Shown here: positions 1-7,568 of the stretch, piece after piece | How positions within the stretch are numbered: the stretch's first letter is position 1 | How the letters are laid out: each line of letters begins with the position of its first letter | NCBI GenBank assembly: GCA_002293505.1 | Contig: DBDI01000029.1 | Location: forward strand, 1 to 19,893 | DNA length: 19,893 nt | Source: Alistipes sp. UBA936 | Lineage (GTDB): Bacteria > Bacteroidota > Bacteroidia > Bacteroidales > Rikenellaceae | Direction: 5' to 3' | Notes under the pieces: model-generated | Databases searched by the model: none | What the model saw: only the letters and a program-made list of their open reading frames with translations | Told to the model about the DNA's origin: nothing | Position numbers and translations under genes: made by a program

Positions 1-811
1 GGACTATGGCGCGGTTGTAGTAGACCAGCGGGTTGTCGGGGTCGAGGTCGGCCACGCGGTCGAGATCCTCCAGCGCCCCGGCAAAAGCACCAAGCCGCTC
101 GCGGGCCAGAGCACGGTTGAAGTAAGCGCGGGCGTAGGTCGTGTCGCGTCCGACGGCGGTCTCGAAATCCCCCAACGCATCCTGGTAACTGCCCGCCTCC
201 ATCGCCAACGCCCCGCGACGAAGATATCCTTCAGGGTTTTCGCGGTTGGTACGGATGGCGGTGTCGTAGTCTGCACGGGCCCGGAGAGTATCTCCGAGGT
301 TCAACCACGCCTCTCCCCGCAGAAGATATGCTTCAGCCACGCGGTTATTGTGAAAAATATACGTATCAAGATCGCGGATCGCGTCCTCGAACTGGCGGTT
401 CATCAGGAATGTATACCCGCGGGAGTAGTACGGCCCCGGAAGGTCGGGCCGCAACTCGATCGCCTCGCGGAAGTCGGCCAGCGCGTCGTCGTAATTACCC
501 AGCAGCATCCGGGTGATCGCCCGGTGGTGGTAGGCCATCGTGGAGACGGGATTATGATCTATCGCCAACGAAAAGTCCGCCTCGGCCCCCAGGTTGTCGT
601 CCAGATTAGCCTTGGCGATGCCGCGAAAGAAGTACGCCTCCCAATCCTCGGGGTCGACGCGAAGCAGGGCGTTGTAGATCCGAATGGCCTCGCGGTACCT
701 GTTTTCCAACAGGTGTTCGCGACCCATCCAAAAGAAATAGGCCTTGTTATACTGGCCGCTTGCCACCCCGATCAGACAAACCGCCGCCAACGCAACGAGG
801 AGTTTCTTCAT
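1..811 (-). CDS. Secreted tetratricopeptide-repeat protein, partial (C-terminus beyond left edge)
   Basis: Reading the minus strand from the ATG at 811-809 gives 270 codons with no stop up to the left edge, so the 3' end lies outside the window. Residues 1-19 (MKKLLVALAAVCLIGVASG) form a signal peptide, so the protein is probably exported to the periplasm or outer surface. From about residue 21 the sequence falls into seven consecutive 34-residue TPR units plus the start of an eighth. Each has the usual pattern of a Tyr/aromatic and Arg-Gly/Ala in helix A, then Ala-Asp-Phe and Ala-Ile in helix B. TPR arrays are protein-binding scaffolds; the partner cannot be inferred here. Arginine codons are almost all CGN, unlike the AGR-rich DUF177 gene. 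A -7 box lies 20 nt upstream and is divergent from purA. The gene is certain; its specific role is unknown. Confidence 0.9.
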   Translation of the reverse strand, partial: MKKLLVALAAVCLIGVASGQYNKAYFFWMGREHLLENRYREAIRIYNALLRVDPEDWEAYFFRGIAKANLDDNLGAEADFSLAIDHNPVSTMAYHHRAITRMLLGNYDDALADFREAIELRPDLPGPYYSRGYTFLMNRQFEDAIRDLDTYIFHNNRVAEAYLLRGEAWLNLGDTLRARADYDTAIRTNRENPEGYLRRGALAMEAGSYQDALGDFETAVGRDTTYARAYFNRALARERLGAFAGALEDLDRVADLDPDNPLVYYNRAIV

Positions 812-831
812 ATCAAGAGGCGAAGATAATG

Positions 832-839
832 CAAAAATA
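832..839 (-). promoter_or_regulatory. Bacteroidota -7 promoter element for the TPR gene
   Basis: Read on the minus strand this is TATTTTTG, a match to TAnnTTTG, ending 20 nt before the ATG at 811. I see no good -33 TTTG at the usual distance. It lies two bases from the purA -7 element on the other strand. Confidence 0.6.
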
Positions 840-841
840 TG

Positions 842-849
842 TATATTTG
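842..849 (+). promoter_or_regulatory. Bacteroidota -7 promoter element for the purA-etf operon
   Basis: TATATTTG matches TAnnTTTG and is followed by C, as is common for this element. It ends 19 nt before the purA ATG at 869. A clear -33 TTG is not visible. It is the only promoter-like match I found for the five-gene plus-strand operon. Confidence 0.65.
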
Positions 850-868
850 CACCCGCACTGTTAAAGTT

Positions 869-2137
869 ATGAATAGAATCGATGTAGTTTTGGGAATGCA
901 GTGGGGCGACGAGGGGAAGGGAAAGGTGGTGGATGTGCTCACGCCGCGTTATGGGACAGTTGCGAGGTTTCAGGGAGGACCCAATGCCGGTCACACCCTG
1001 ATCTTCGACGACCGTAAGTTCGTTCTGCACACCATCCCGTCGGGCATCTTCCGGGACGGAAGCGTGAACATCATCGGCAACGGAGTGGTGATCGACCCCG
1101 TGATACTGGCCGAGGAGATAGCCAAACTGGAGGCCGCGGGAGTCGACGTGCGGAGCAAGCTGTGGGTGGCAAAACGTGCCCACCTGATTCTGCCGACCCA
1201 TCGCGCGCTGGATGCCGCGAGCGAAGCCGCAAAAGGAGCTGCAAAGATCGGCTCGACGCTGAAAGGCATCGGCCCGACATATATGGATAAGACAGGTCGC
1301 AACGGTCTGCGGGTGGGAGATATCCTCTCGCCACAATTCGCCGAAAGGTATGGCGCCCTGAAGCGCAAGCACGAGGGACTACTGGCCCAGTACAAGGATT
1401 TCGCGTACGACATTGCCGACTACGAACGCCAGTGGATGGAGAGCATCGAGGTGCTGCGCTCGCTGAAGATCATCGAGGGCGAGATCGAGGTGAACCGGTT
1501 GCTGGACAAGGGCGAGAAGATGTTGGCCGAAGGAGCACAGGGATCGATGCTGGATGTCGACTTCGGGACGTATCCTTTCGTGACCAGCTCCTCGACTATG
1601 TGCGCGGGAGTGTGTACCGGACTGGGTGTGGCTCCGAGGCGCATCGGCGAGGTGTACGGGATCTTCAAGGCCTACTGCACACGTGTGGGCAGCGGCCCGT
1701 TCCCGACGGAACTCTTCGATGAAGATGGCCAGAAGATGCGCGACGTGGGGATGGAGTACGGCTCGACGACCGGAAGGCCGAGAAGGTGCGGATGGCTCGA
1801 TATGGTGGCGCTGAAGTACGCGGTGATGATGAACGGCACAACGAGCCTGATTATGATGAAGGGCGACGTGCTGAACGACTTCGAAACGATCAAGGTGTGT
1901 GTGGGATACGAAGTGGGCGGCGAGCGGGTCGACTACTTCCCGTTCGAAACAAACGAGCAAATCACGCCTATATATAAGGAGTTCCCGGGATGGCGGGCCG
2001 ACATAAGCAAGGTGCGCCGGTGGGAGGATTTCCCGCAGGAGCTGAAAAACTATGTGGAATTTATAGAGCGCGAAACGGGAGTGCCCCTGGGGATTATCTC
2101 CGTCGGGCCCGATCGCGAAGAAACCGTTATAAGATGA
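869..2137 (+). CDS. purA: Adenylosuccinate synthetase
   Basis: PurA joins IMP and aspartate using GTP to make adenylosuccinate, the first committed step from IMP to AMP, in the cytosol. The 422-residue length is usual for the family. The N-terminal loop GMQWGDEGKGK holds the catalytic Asp14, and GGPNAGHT holds catalytic His42. Further family motifs are GSTLKGIGPTY, the QGSMLDVDFGTYPFVTSS signature and the IMP/GTP-site segment STTGRPRRCGW. The reading frame is open upstream to 839, but that would start inside the promoter. ATG 869, 19 nt after the -7 box, is the sensible start and matches the usual N-terminus. The stop overlaps the etfB start as ATGA, so translation of the two is probably coupled, an unusual pairing of purine and flavoprotein genes. 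Confidence 0.98.
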   Translation: MNRIDVVLGMQWGDEGKGKVVDVLTPRYGTVARFQGGPNAGHTLIFDDRKFVLHTIPSGIFRDGSVNIIGNGVVIDPVILAEEIAKLEAAGVDVRSKLWVAKRAHLILPTHRALDAASEAAKGAAKIGSTLKGIGPTYMDKTGRNGLRVGDILSPQFAERYGALKRKHEGLLAQYKDFAYDIADYERQWMESIEVLRSLKIIEGEIEVNRLLDKGEKMLAEGAQGSMLDVDFGTYPFVTSSSTMCAGVCTGLGVAPRRIGEVYGIFKAYCTRVGSGPFPTELFDEDGQKMRDVGMEYGSTTGRPRRCGWLDMVALKYAVMMNGTTSLIMMKGDVLNDFETIKVCVGYEVGGERVDYFPFETNEQITPIYKEFPGWRADISKVRRWEDFPQELKNYVEFIERETGVPLGIISVGPDREETVIR

Positions 2138-3009
2138 AAAAACTGAAAATCGTTGTACTGGCCAAGCAGGTGCCCGACACCCGAAATGTGGGCAAGGATG
2201 CGATGACTCCGGAAGGAACAGTCAACCGCGCCGCACTACCGGCCATCTTCAACCCCGAAGACCTCAACGCACTCGAACAGGCGCTGAGACTCAAAGACCG
2301 CTTCCCGGGTACGACCGTGACGGTACTCTCGATGGGACCACACCGGGCCGCCGAAGTAATCCGCGACGCAATGCTACGCGGGGCAGACGGCGGAGTACTA
2401 CTGACCGACCGCAAGTTCGCCGGAGCCGATACGCTGGCAACATCCTACGCCCTGTCGTGTGCGGCCAAGAAACTGGCGCCCGATGTGATCATCGCGGGTC
2501 GTCAGGCAATCGACGGCGACACGGCACAAGTAGGCTCGCAGGTGGCAGAAAAGTTGGGCTGGCCCCAGGTGACATACGCCGAAGAGATACTCGGACTGGA
2601 CGGCGGAAAGATGACGATCAAGAGGAGGTTGGAAAACGGCATCGAAGTGGTGGAGGCTCCGCTACCTCTGGTGGTGACGGTGAACGGAAGCGCCGCCCCG
2701 TGCCGCCCGCAGAACGCAAGGCGAATACTGAAGTACAAGTACGCGATGATACCCACAGAAGTGGCCGCCGACCCCGAATCGCTCGCCGCCGAAATGACCG
2801 CGAAGCACGACTATCTGCAAATCGCAGAATGGGGTGCCGACGCAGTAGACCCCGATCCGACACAACTCGGCCTCGAAGGCTCGCCCACGAAGGTCAAGAA
2901 GATCGACAGCGTGGTGTTCGCCCTGAAAGAATCGAAGTGTCTGCGATGCACCGACGACGAAATCAATAGCCTTATTGTAGAACTTTTGGAAACCCACACA
3001 CTTGGATAG
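2134..3009 (+). CDS. etfB: Electron transfer flavoprotein beta subunit
   Basis: EtfB forms a heterodimer with EtfA that carries electrons from acyl-CoA dehydrogenases via FAD. It is a 291-residue protein of normal length starting MKKLKIVVLAKQVPDT. It has the family segments FNPEDLNALEQALRLK, TVLSMGP, GADTLATSYAL and GRQAIDGDTAQVG, which form the Rossmann-like core and the AMP/FAD-facing loops. The start ATG at 2134 overlaps the purA stop by 4 nt. EtfA follows after 4 nt. An oddity is a Cys-x-x-Cys pair (C269, C272) near the C-terminus, in a linker before the terminal helix where I do not recall cysteines in relatives. Whether this ETF is bifurcating cannot be decided by eye. Confidence 0.96.
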   Translation: MKKLKIVVLAKQVPDTRNVGKDAMTPEGTVNRAALPAIFNPEDLNALEQALRLKDRFPGTTVTVLSMGPHRAAEVIRDAMLRGADGGVLLTDRKFAGADTLATSYALSCAAKKLAPDVIIAGRQAIDGDTAQVGSQVAEKLGWPQVTYAEEILGLDGGKMTIKRRLENGIEVVEAPLPLVVTVNGSAAPCRPQNARRILKYKYAMIPTEVAADPESLAAEMTAKHDYLQIAEWGADAVDPDPTQLGLEGSPTKVKKIDSVVFALKESKCLRCTDDEINSLIVELLETHTLG

Positions 3010-3013
3010 AGGT

Positions 3014-4033
3014 ATGAATAATCTGTTTGTTTACATAGAAACCGAGGGTGGAAAAGTAGCCGATGTCAGCCTGGAACTACTCACCAAAGGCCGCGAACTG
3101 GCCACCGAACTGGGCGTGAAACTCGAAGCCGTACTGATAGGCGACGGCGTTGCGGGTCTGGCTCCGGAACTGGCAAAGTATGGCGCCGACAAAGTGTGGC
3201 TGGCCGAAGGAGCAGAACTGGCACCCTATCGAACACTACCGCACGCAGCAATACTGTGTGGGTTGATCGAAGCCGAGAAACCACAAATCTGCCTGATGGG
3301 GGCAACTCCGGTGGGTCGCGACCTGGGCCCGAGAGTCTCGAGCGCGATGCACAGCGGGCTGACGGCCGACTGCACCAGCCTGGTGATCGGGCCGCACAAA
3401 GACCCAAAGACGGGAAAAGAGTATGAAAAACTACTCTACCAAATCCGCCCGGCCTTCGGAGGAAACATCATAGCAACGATCATCAACCCCGACTGCAGGC
3501 CGCAGATGGCGACGGTGAGAGAGGGCGTGATGAAGAAAGAGTATGCAGCAAAGCCCGGAGCGGGTGAGGTGGCAAAGGTCGACTGGAAGAAGATGACGCG
3601 GCCGGAAGATTTCGTCGTGAGAATCATCGAACGACACATCGAAGAGAGAAAGATAGACATCAAGGGAGCGGGAATCATAGTCGCCGGAGGATACGGAATG
3701 GGCAGCAAGGATAACTTCCAACTCTGTTTCGATCTGGCCGAAACGCTGGGTGGAGAAGTAGGTGCGTCGAGGGCAGCGGTCGACGCGGGATTCTGTGAGC
3801 ACGCACGGCAGATAGGGCAGACGGGAGTAACGGTGAGGCCGAAACTCTACATCGCCTGCGGAATCTCGGGACAAATACAACACACCGCGGGAATGGAAGA
3901 CTCGGCGATGATCATAGCAATCAACACCGACCCCGAAGCTCCGATCAACAACATAGCCGACTACACCATAATCGGAGATGTGAACGACGTGATCCCGCGA
4001 ATGATAAAAGCTTACCACAAAAATTCTAAGTAA
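3014..4033 (+). CDS. etfA: Electron transfer flavoprotein alpha subunit
   Basis: EtfA is the FAD-carrying partner of EtfB. The N-terminal half is the ETF Rossmann-like domain. The C-terminal half is the FAD-binding domain, starting near GAGIIVAGGYGMGS. The classic EtfA signature lies at residues 278-304: LYIACGISGQIQH, then Gly six residues before a hydrophobic-x-Ala-Ile-Asn. At 339 residues the length is normal. An in-frame TTG at 3002 would overlap etfB. I prefer ATG 3014, four bases after the etfB stop and preceded by the purine stretch AGAGG. The stop TAA shares its last base with the ATG of the next gene (TAATG), which suggests coupled synthesis with the dehydrogenase that reduces this ETF. 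Confidence 0.96.
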   Translation: MNNLFVYIETEGGKVADVSLELLTKGRELATELGVKLEAVLIGDGVAGLAPELAKYGADKVWLAEGAELAPYRTLPHAAILCGLIEAEKPQICLMGATPVGRDLGPRVSSAMHSGLTADCTSLVIGPHKDPKTGKEYEKLLYQIRPAFGGNIIATIINPDCRPQMATVREGVMKKEYAAKPGAGEVAKVDWKKMTRPEDFVVRIIERHIEERKIDIKGAGIIVAGGYGMGSKDNFQLCFDLAETLGGEVGASRAAVDAGFCEHARQIGQTGVTVRPKLYIACGISGQIQHTAGMEDSAMIIAINTDPEAPINNIADYTIIGDVNDVIPRMIKAYHKNSK

Positions 4034-5772
4034 TGGCAAACTTTTTTACAGACAATAAGGATATTCAGTTTCAGCTGGAACACCCGCTGATGCGCAAGAT
4101 CGTGGAGCTGAAGGAGCGATGGTTCGCCGAAAAAGATAAGTACGACACTGCGCCAAGGAACTTCGAGGACGCAATGGACAGCTACCGAAGGGTGATGGAG
4201 ATCACGGGCGAAGTGGCCGCCGAGGTCATAGCCCCGAACGCCGAAGATGTCGACACGGAAGGACCGCGAGTGGTGGACGACCACGTGGTGTATGCCACCG
4301 GAACGCGCCAAAACCTCGACGCAATCACAGCCGCGGGTCTGGGAGGGATAACACTGCCGAGACGATTCAACGGGCTGAACTTCCCGCTGGTGACCTTCGT
4401 GATGGCCAACGAAATGGTCGCGCGAGCCGATGCAGGATTCGAAAACCTGTGGGGCTTGCAGGACTGCGCCGAAACCCTGAACGAATTCGGAAGCGAAGAG
4501 CTAAAAGCAAAGTATCTGCCCCAAACCGCCGAAGGAGCAACCTGGGCAATGACCCTGACGGAACCCGATGCGGGAAGCGACCTGGGAGCGGTGATGCTGA
4601 AGGCGCACTGGGACGAGGCGCGCGGAACGTGGCTGCTGAACGGCGTGAAGAGGTTCATCACGAACGGCGACGGAGACATCTCGCTGGTGCTGGCGCGAAC
4701 CGAGGATGGAACCAAAGACGCCCGAGGGTTGTCGATGCTGGTGTACGACCGACGCTCGATGTGCCACAAGGTGCGGAGAATCGAGAACAAACTGGGAATC
4801 AAGGGCTCGCCGACCTGTGAACTGGTCTTCACGAACGCCCCGGCAGAGCTGGTGGGTGACAGGAAGATGGGCTTGATCAAGTACGTGATGGCGCTGATGA
4901 ACGCCGCCCGACTGGGAATCGGTGCGCAGAGTCTGGGACTGTGCGAAGCCGCCTACAGAGAGGGACTGAAGTATGCGCAGGAGAGAGCTCAGTTCGGAAA
5001 AGCGATCATCAACTTCCCGGCCGTGTATGAACTGCTGAACAACGCCAAAGCGAAGATCGCAGCAGGAAGGGCACTACTATATGAGACAACCAGGTTCGTG
5101 GAGATTTACAAGCAGTGGGAGCACATTTCGCACGAACGCGAGCTCACGGCCGAGGAACGCGCCGAGATGAAGTTCTACAACCGCCTGGCCGACGCATTCA
5201 CCCCGCTACAAAAACTCTTCCTGAGCGAGTGGGCGAACAGCATCGCATACGATATGTTGCAAATCCACGGCGGAAGCGGCTATATGAAGGACTACCCGAT
5301 CCAGAGAATCGTGCGCGACGCGAGGATCACCAACATCTACGAGGGAACGAGTCAACTGCAAGTCGTGGCAGCAATCAACCACGTGACCAAGGGAACATAC
5401 CTGAGCCAGATCGAAGCATACGAAGCGATGGAGCTACCGGCTACGTTGAGCGGTGTGCGGGCGAGGCTGGCGGCAATGAAGACGCGCTTCGCGGAGATGG
5501 TCGCGCGGGTCGAAGGAATCGAAGCCGAACACAAAGGCGAAGGATTCAAGGATTTCCACGCAAGGAGGCTCGTCGAAACAGCAGGCTACATAATTATGAC
5601 CTGGACGCTGGCAGCCGAAGCAGCCGTGAAGCCCGAAGACTACACCCAACAGCTGGAAACCTTCGTGAGGCTGGCCGAAGCAGCAGTCGCAGGAGCACAC
5701 GCAGCCGCAATGGCCTCCGAGTGGGACGACATCGAACTGTATCGCACCGTGTTGAGTGGCGAGGCTCAGTGA
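4033..5772 (+). CDS. Acyl-CoA dehydrogenase, long form with C-terminal extension
   Basis: A FAD enzyme oxidising an acyl-CoA at C2-C3 and passing electrons to the ETF encoded just upstream. The substrate chain is not evident. It has 579 residues, longer than the roughly 380-residue classical short- and medium-chain enzymes, as in the FadE-like/long family with an N-terminal extension and an extra C-terminal helical domain (about residues 460-579). Visible motifs are MTLTEPDAGSD (173-183) at the flavin/substrate site, GIKGSPTCEL in the middle beta domain, RAQFGKAI, the flavin-contacting QIHGGSGY, and IYEGTSQLQ with Glu437 at the catalytic-base position. The ATG overlaps the etfA stop by one base. 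The set etfB-etfA-acd forms a complete oxidation module. Confidence 0.95.
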   Translation: MANFFTDNKDIQFQLEHPLMRKIVELKERWFAEKDKYDTAPRNFEDAMDSYRRVMEITGEVAAEVIAPNAEDVDTEGPRVVDDHVVYATGTRQNLDAITAAGLGGITLPRRFNGLNFPLVTFVMANEMVARADAGFENLWGLQDCAETLNEFGSEELKAKYLPQTAEGATWAMTLTEPDAGSDLGAVMLKAHWDEARGTWLLNGVKRFITNGDGDISLVLARTEDGTKDARGLSMLVYDRRSMCHKVRRIENKLGIKGSPTCELVFTNAPAELVGDRKMGLIKYVMALMNAARLGIGAQSLGLCEAAYREGLKYAQERAQFGKAIINFPAVYELLNNAKAKIAAGRALLYETTRFVEIYKQWEHISHERELTAEERAEMKFYNRLADAFTPLQKLFLSEWANSIAYDMLQIHGGSGYMKDYPIQRIVRDARITNIYEGTSQLQVVAAINHVTKGTYLSQIEAYEAMELPATLSGVRARLAAMKTRFAEMVARVEGIEAEHKGEGFKDFHARRLVETAGYIIMTWTLAAEAAVKPEDYTQQLETFVRLAEAAVAGAHAAAMASEWDDIELYRTVLSGEAQ

Positions 5773-5788
5773 GTTCTGAGGCCGCGCG

Positions 5789-6796
5789 ATGAGTTCTGAA
5801 CTAATCTTTTTCCTGGGGTTTCTGGGGTTGGTGGTGGCGATGCTGGCCGTCGATCTCGGAGTGGTGAACCGAAAGGCGCACGTGGTGACGATGCGCGAGG
5901 CGCTCATCTGGACAGGTGTGTGGATCGGAATGGCGCTGCTGTTCTATGTCTTTCTGCTGATGAGGGGCGAACTGCTACACGGGCCCGAAGCGTTCGGAGT
6001 GGCGAGTCTGAGCGACGTGGGGGCGGCGGAACTGACCGCGTACAGGAACCAAATCTCGCTCGAATATCTGACCGGCTATGTGATCGAAAAAGCGCTCTCG
6101 GTCGACAACATCTTCGTGATGATCGTCATCTTCCAGAGCTTCCGGGTCGACCCGCGACACTACCACCGAATACTCTTCTGGGGAATCCTCGGAGCAATAG
6201 TTATGCGATTCGCGTTCATCTTCGCGGGAGTGGCGCTGGTGGAGAGGTTCGAGTGGGTGCTGTGGATTTTCGGGGCGCTACTGCTCTACGCGGGGGGAAA
6301 GATGCTGTTAGGGCGCGAAGGAGCGGAGAGCGAACAGATCGACACAAGGCACCATCCGATAGTGAGGCTGGCCAGAAGGTTCTTCCCCATCACGCGAAAC
6401 GACTACGACGGGCGGTTCACGGTGAAACTGCGAGGGCGCAGGTTCATCACGCCGCTATTGCTGGTACTGCTGATCATCGAAGGCTCGGATGTGATCTTCG
6501 CCGTGGACAGCATCCCGGCAATCTTCTCCGTCACGCTCGACCCCTATATCGTCTTCTTCAGCAACATATTCGCAATCCTGGGGCTGAGGTCGCTATTCTT
6601 TGTCATCAGCGGCTTTATGGACAGGTTCCGCTATCTGAAAACGGGCCTGGGTGTGTTGCTGGCATTCATCGGAGCAAAGATGCTGCTACACGGAATATTC
6701 CACGTCCCGATAGGAACAGGACTCTCGCTGGCGATAATAGCGGGAATACTGGCTACGAGCATTGCAGCCTCAATGATAATCCGCCCCACTGATTAA
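5789..6796 (+). CDS. TerC/Alx-family integral membrane protein (metal-ion homeostasis)
   Basis: It has 335 residues with about nine hydrophobic segments. The two internally related family motifs are EKALSVDNIFV near the middle and EGSDVIFAVDSIPAIF in the second half. Their acidic residues lie within membrane helices and are thought to bind divalent metal. Alx/MeeF-type relatives export Mn2+, and TerC relatives are linked to tellurite resistance and loading of secreted metalloenzymes, so 'metal exporter' is a family-level inference. It starts 16 nt after the acyl-CoA dehydrogenase stop and is probably the last gene of that operon. Its final 44 nt overlap the convergent small gene on the other strand. 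I saw no obvious leader structure for a pH riboswitch like that of E. coli alx in the 16-nt gap. Confidence 0.93.
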   Translation: MSSELIFFLGFLGLVVAMLAVDLGVVNRKAHVVTMREALIWTGVWIGMALLFYVFLLMRGELLHGPEAFGVASLSDVGAAELTAYRNQISLEYLTGYVIEKALSVDNIFVMIVIFQSFRVDPRHYHRILFWGILGAIVMRFAFIFAGVALVERFEWVLWIFGALLLYAGGKMLLGREGAESEQIDTRHHPIVRLARRFFPITRNDYDGRFTVKLRGRRFITPLLLVLLIIEGSDVIFAVDSIPAIFSVTLDPYIVFFSNIFAILGLRSLFFVISGFMDRFRYLKTGLGVLLAFIGAKMLLHGIFHVPIGTGLSLAIIAGILATSIAASMIIRPTD

Positions 6797-7115
6797 CCGG
6801 GTGGGTGGCGGTGGTTTGCGAGCCGGGGGGGCCGGGGCTTTGAGGAGAAGAGGCGTCCGAGGAGGTGACGACGACCTCGACATCGAACGGAGGCGACGCG
6901 GCAACAACATCCGAAGCAGGAAACTCCCGGGCAATAACGTAGATATATATCTCCGCACGGGCGCAGGGAGGTGTGACAAGGGGTGTGTCCTTGGCGGTCG
7001 AATTAACGTAATCTACCACAGCGTCCGCCTCGTCGAAGCAAACAGCGGTAACGAAAAGGTCGTAACGACCCCATTCCGCGTAATCGCAGCGCACATCGAC
7101 GGCAAAACTCTTCAT
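6753..7115 (-). CDS. Small hypothetical protein, unrecognised
   Basis: 120 residues from ATG 7115. I do not recognise the family. The first 75 residues look like a compact alpha/beta fold: strand FAVDVRC, strand DLFVTAVCF, helix DEADAVVDYVNSTA, strand EIYIYVIARE. The last 45 residues are Ser/Pro/Thr-rich and probably disordered. There is no signal peptide or membrane segment. Codon use is GC3-rich like neighbouring minus-strand genes. A -7 box (TAACTTTG) ends only 6 nt before the ATG, which supports a real gene with a near-leaderless mRNA. A TTG three codons upstream falls in the promoter and is rejected. The 3' end overlaps terC by 44 nt, so the tail may be unconserved. Confidence 0.65.
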   Translation of the reverse strand: MKSFAVDVRCDYAEWGRYDLFVTAVCFDEADAVVDYVNSTAKDTPLVTPPCARAEIYIYVIAREFPASDVVAASPPFDVEVVVTSSDASSPQSPGPPGSQTTATHPVNQWGGLSLRLQCS

Positions 7116-7118
7116 CGG

Positions 7119-7149
7119 TTGCAAAGTTAATATTTTTTATCTATCTTTG
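7119..7149 (+). promoter_or_regulatory. Promoter of the DUF177-rpmF-plsX operon
   Basis: The -33 element TTG is at 7119-7121, followed by a 20-nt AT-rich spacer and the -7 element TATCTTTG at 7142-7149. The DUF177 ATG follows 16 nt later. It is divergent from the 7122-7129 promoter, and its -33 to spacer region covers the other promoter's -7 box. Confidence 0.75.
7122..7129 (-). promoter_or_regulatory. -7 promoter element of the small hypothetical gene
   Basis: Minus-strand TAACTTTG followed by C. The ATG begins 7 nt after the last G, so the transcript should have almost no leader. No -33 TTTG was found at 17-21 nt. The same octamer drives the V-ATPase operon. Confidence 0.6.
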
Positions 7150-7165
7150 CACCCCCGTGCAAACT

Positions 7166-7564
7166 ATGCAACCGACCTACATCATCAGGTGGAGAGGCGA
7201 AAAGCCCGGAACGCACGAATATAAGTTCGAGGTGAGAGATGAACTGTGGAGAGAGTATCCGGAGGGAGGGGTGCTGAGAGGGAGAGTGGAAGTGAGGGTG
7301 GAAGCAGAGGTAAAGGGGGAGAGGGAGGTGAGGCTGGAAGTCGAGGTGGAAGGAAGAGTGGTGGTGGAGTGCGACAGGTGCCTGGATGAGTGTGAACTGC
7401 CGACAGCGTACAAGGACGAGGTGGTGGTACCGTATGAGGAGGGGGAAGTGGACCTGAAGCAGCACATTTACGAGAGCATAATACTGGGTCTGCCGATACT
7501 AAGAGTCCACGAGGACAGGGCCCAATGCAACCCGGAAATGATAAAACGCATAAACACAGACTAA
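7166..7564 (+). CDS. DUF177 (YceD-like) metal-binding protein, short form
   Basis: DUF177/YceD proteins sit beside rpmF in most bacteria and have been linked to 23S rRNA/ribosome assembly; the exact role is unclear. The gene has 132 codons from ATG 7166 (an in-frame GTG at 7157 is less likely). It has the conserved VECDRCLDEC cysteine cluster, the EGEVDLKQHIYESIILGLP segment and a C-terminal QCNPEM cysteine. Relatives I remember are about 170 residues. The stretch between the cysteine cluster and the DLKQ motif, and the C-terminus, are both shortened here. Residues 40-75 are built almost only from Val, Glu and Arg, and the coding strand is nearly all purine. Thirteen of 14 Arg codons are AGA or AGG. 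rpmF starts 4 nt after the stop. Confidence 0.88.
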   Translation: MQPTYIIRWRGEKPGTHEYKFEVRDELWREYPEGGVLRGRVEVRVEAEVKGEREVRLEVEVEGRVVVECDRCLDECELPTAYKDEVVVPYEEGEVDLKQHIYESIILGLPILRVHEDRAQCNPEMIKRINTD

Positions 7565-7568
7565 AGAT

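Noticed and set aside
4..276. Minus-strand open frame of 90 codons
   Set aside because: It is in a different frame from the TPR protein that covers the region, and its composition (Thr/Trp/Arg-rich) is typical of a shadow frame.
350..829. Plus-strand open frame of 159 codons and overlapping frame 328-516
   Set aside because: The opposite strand encodes a signal peptide plus seven regular TPR repeats through the same DNA. The plus-strand frame has no recognisable family and no promoter.
3002..3013. TTG 3002 as start of etfA
   Set aside because: The extra residues MDRG are not part of the EtfA N-terminus, and ATG 3014 has a better position after the etfB stop.
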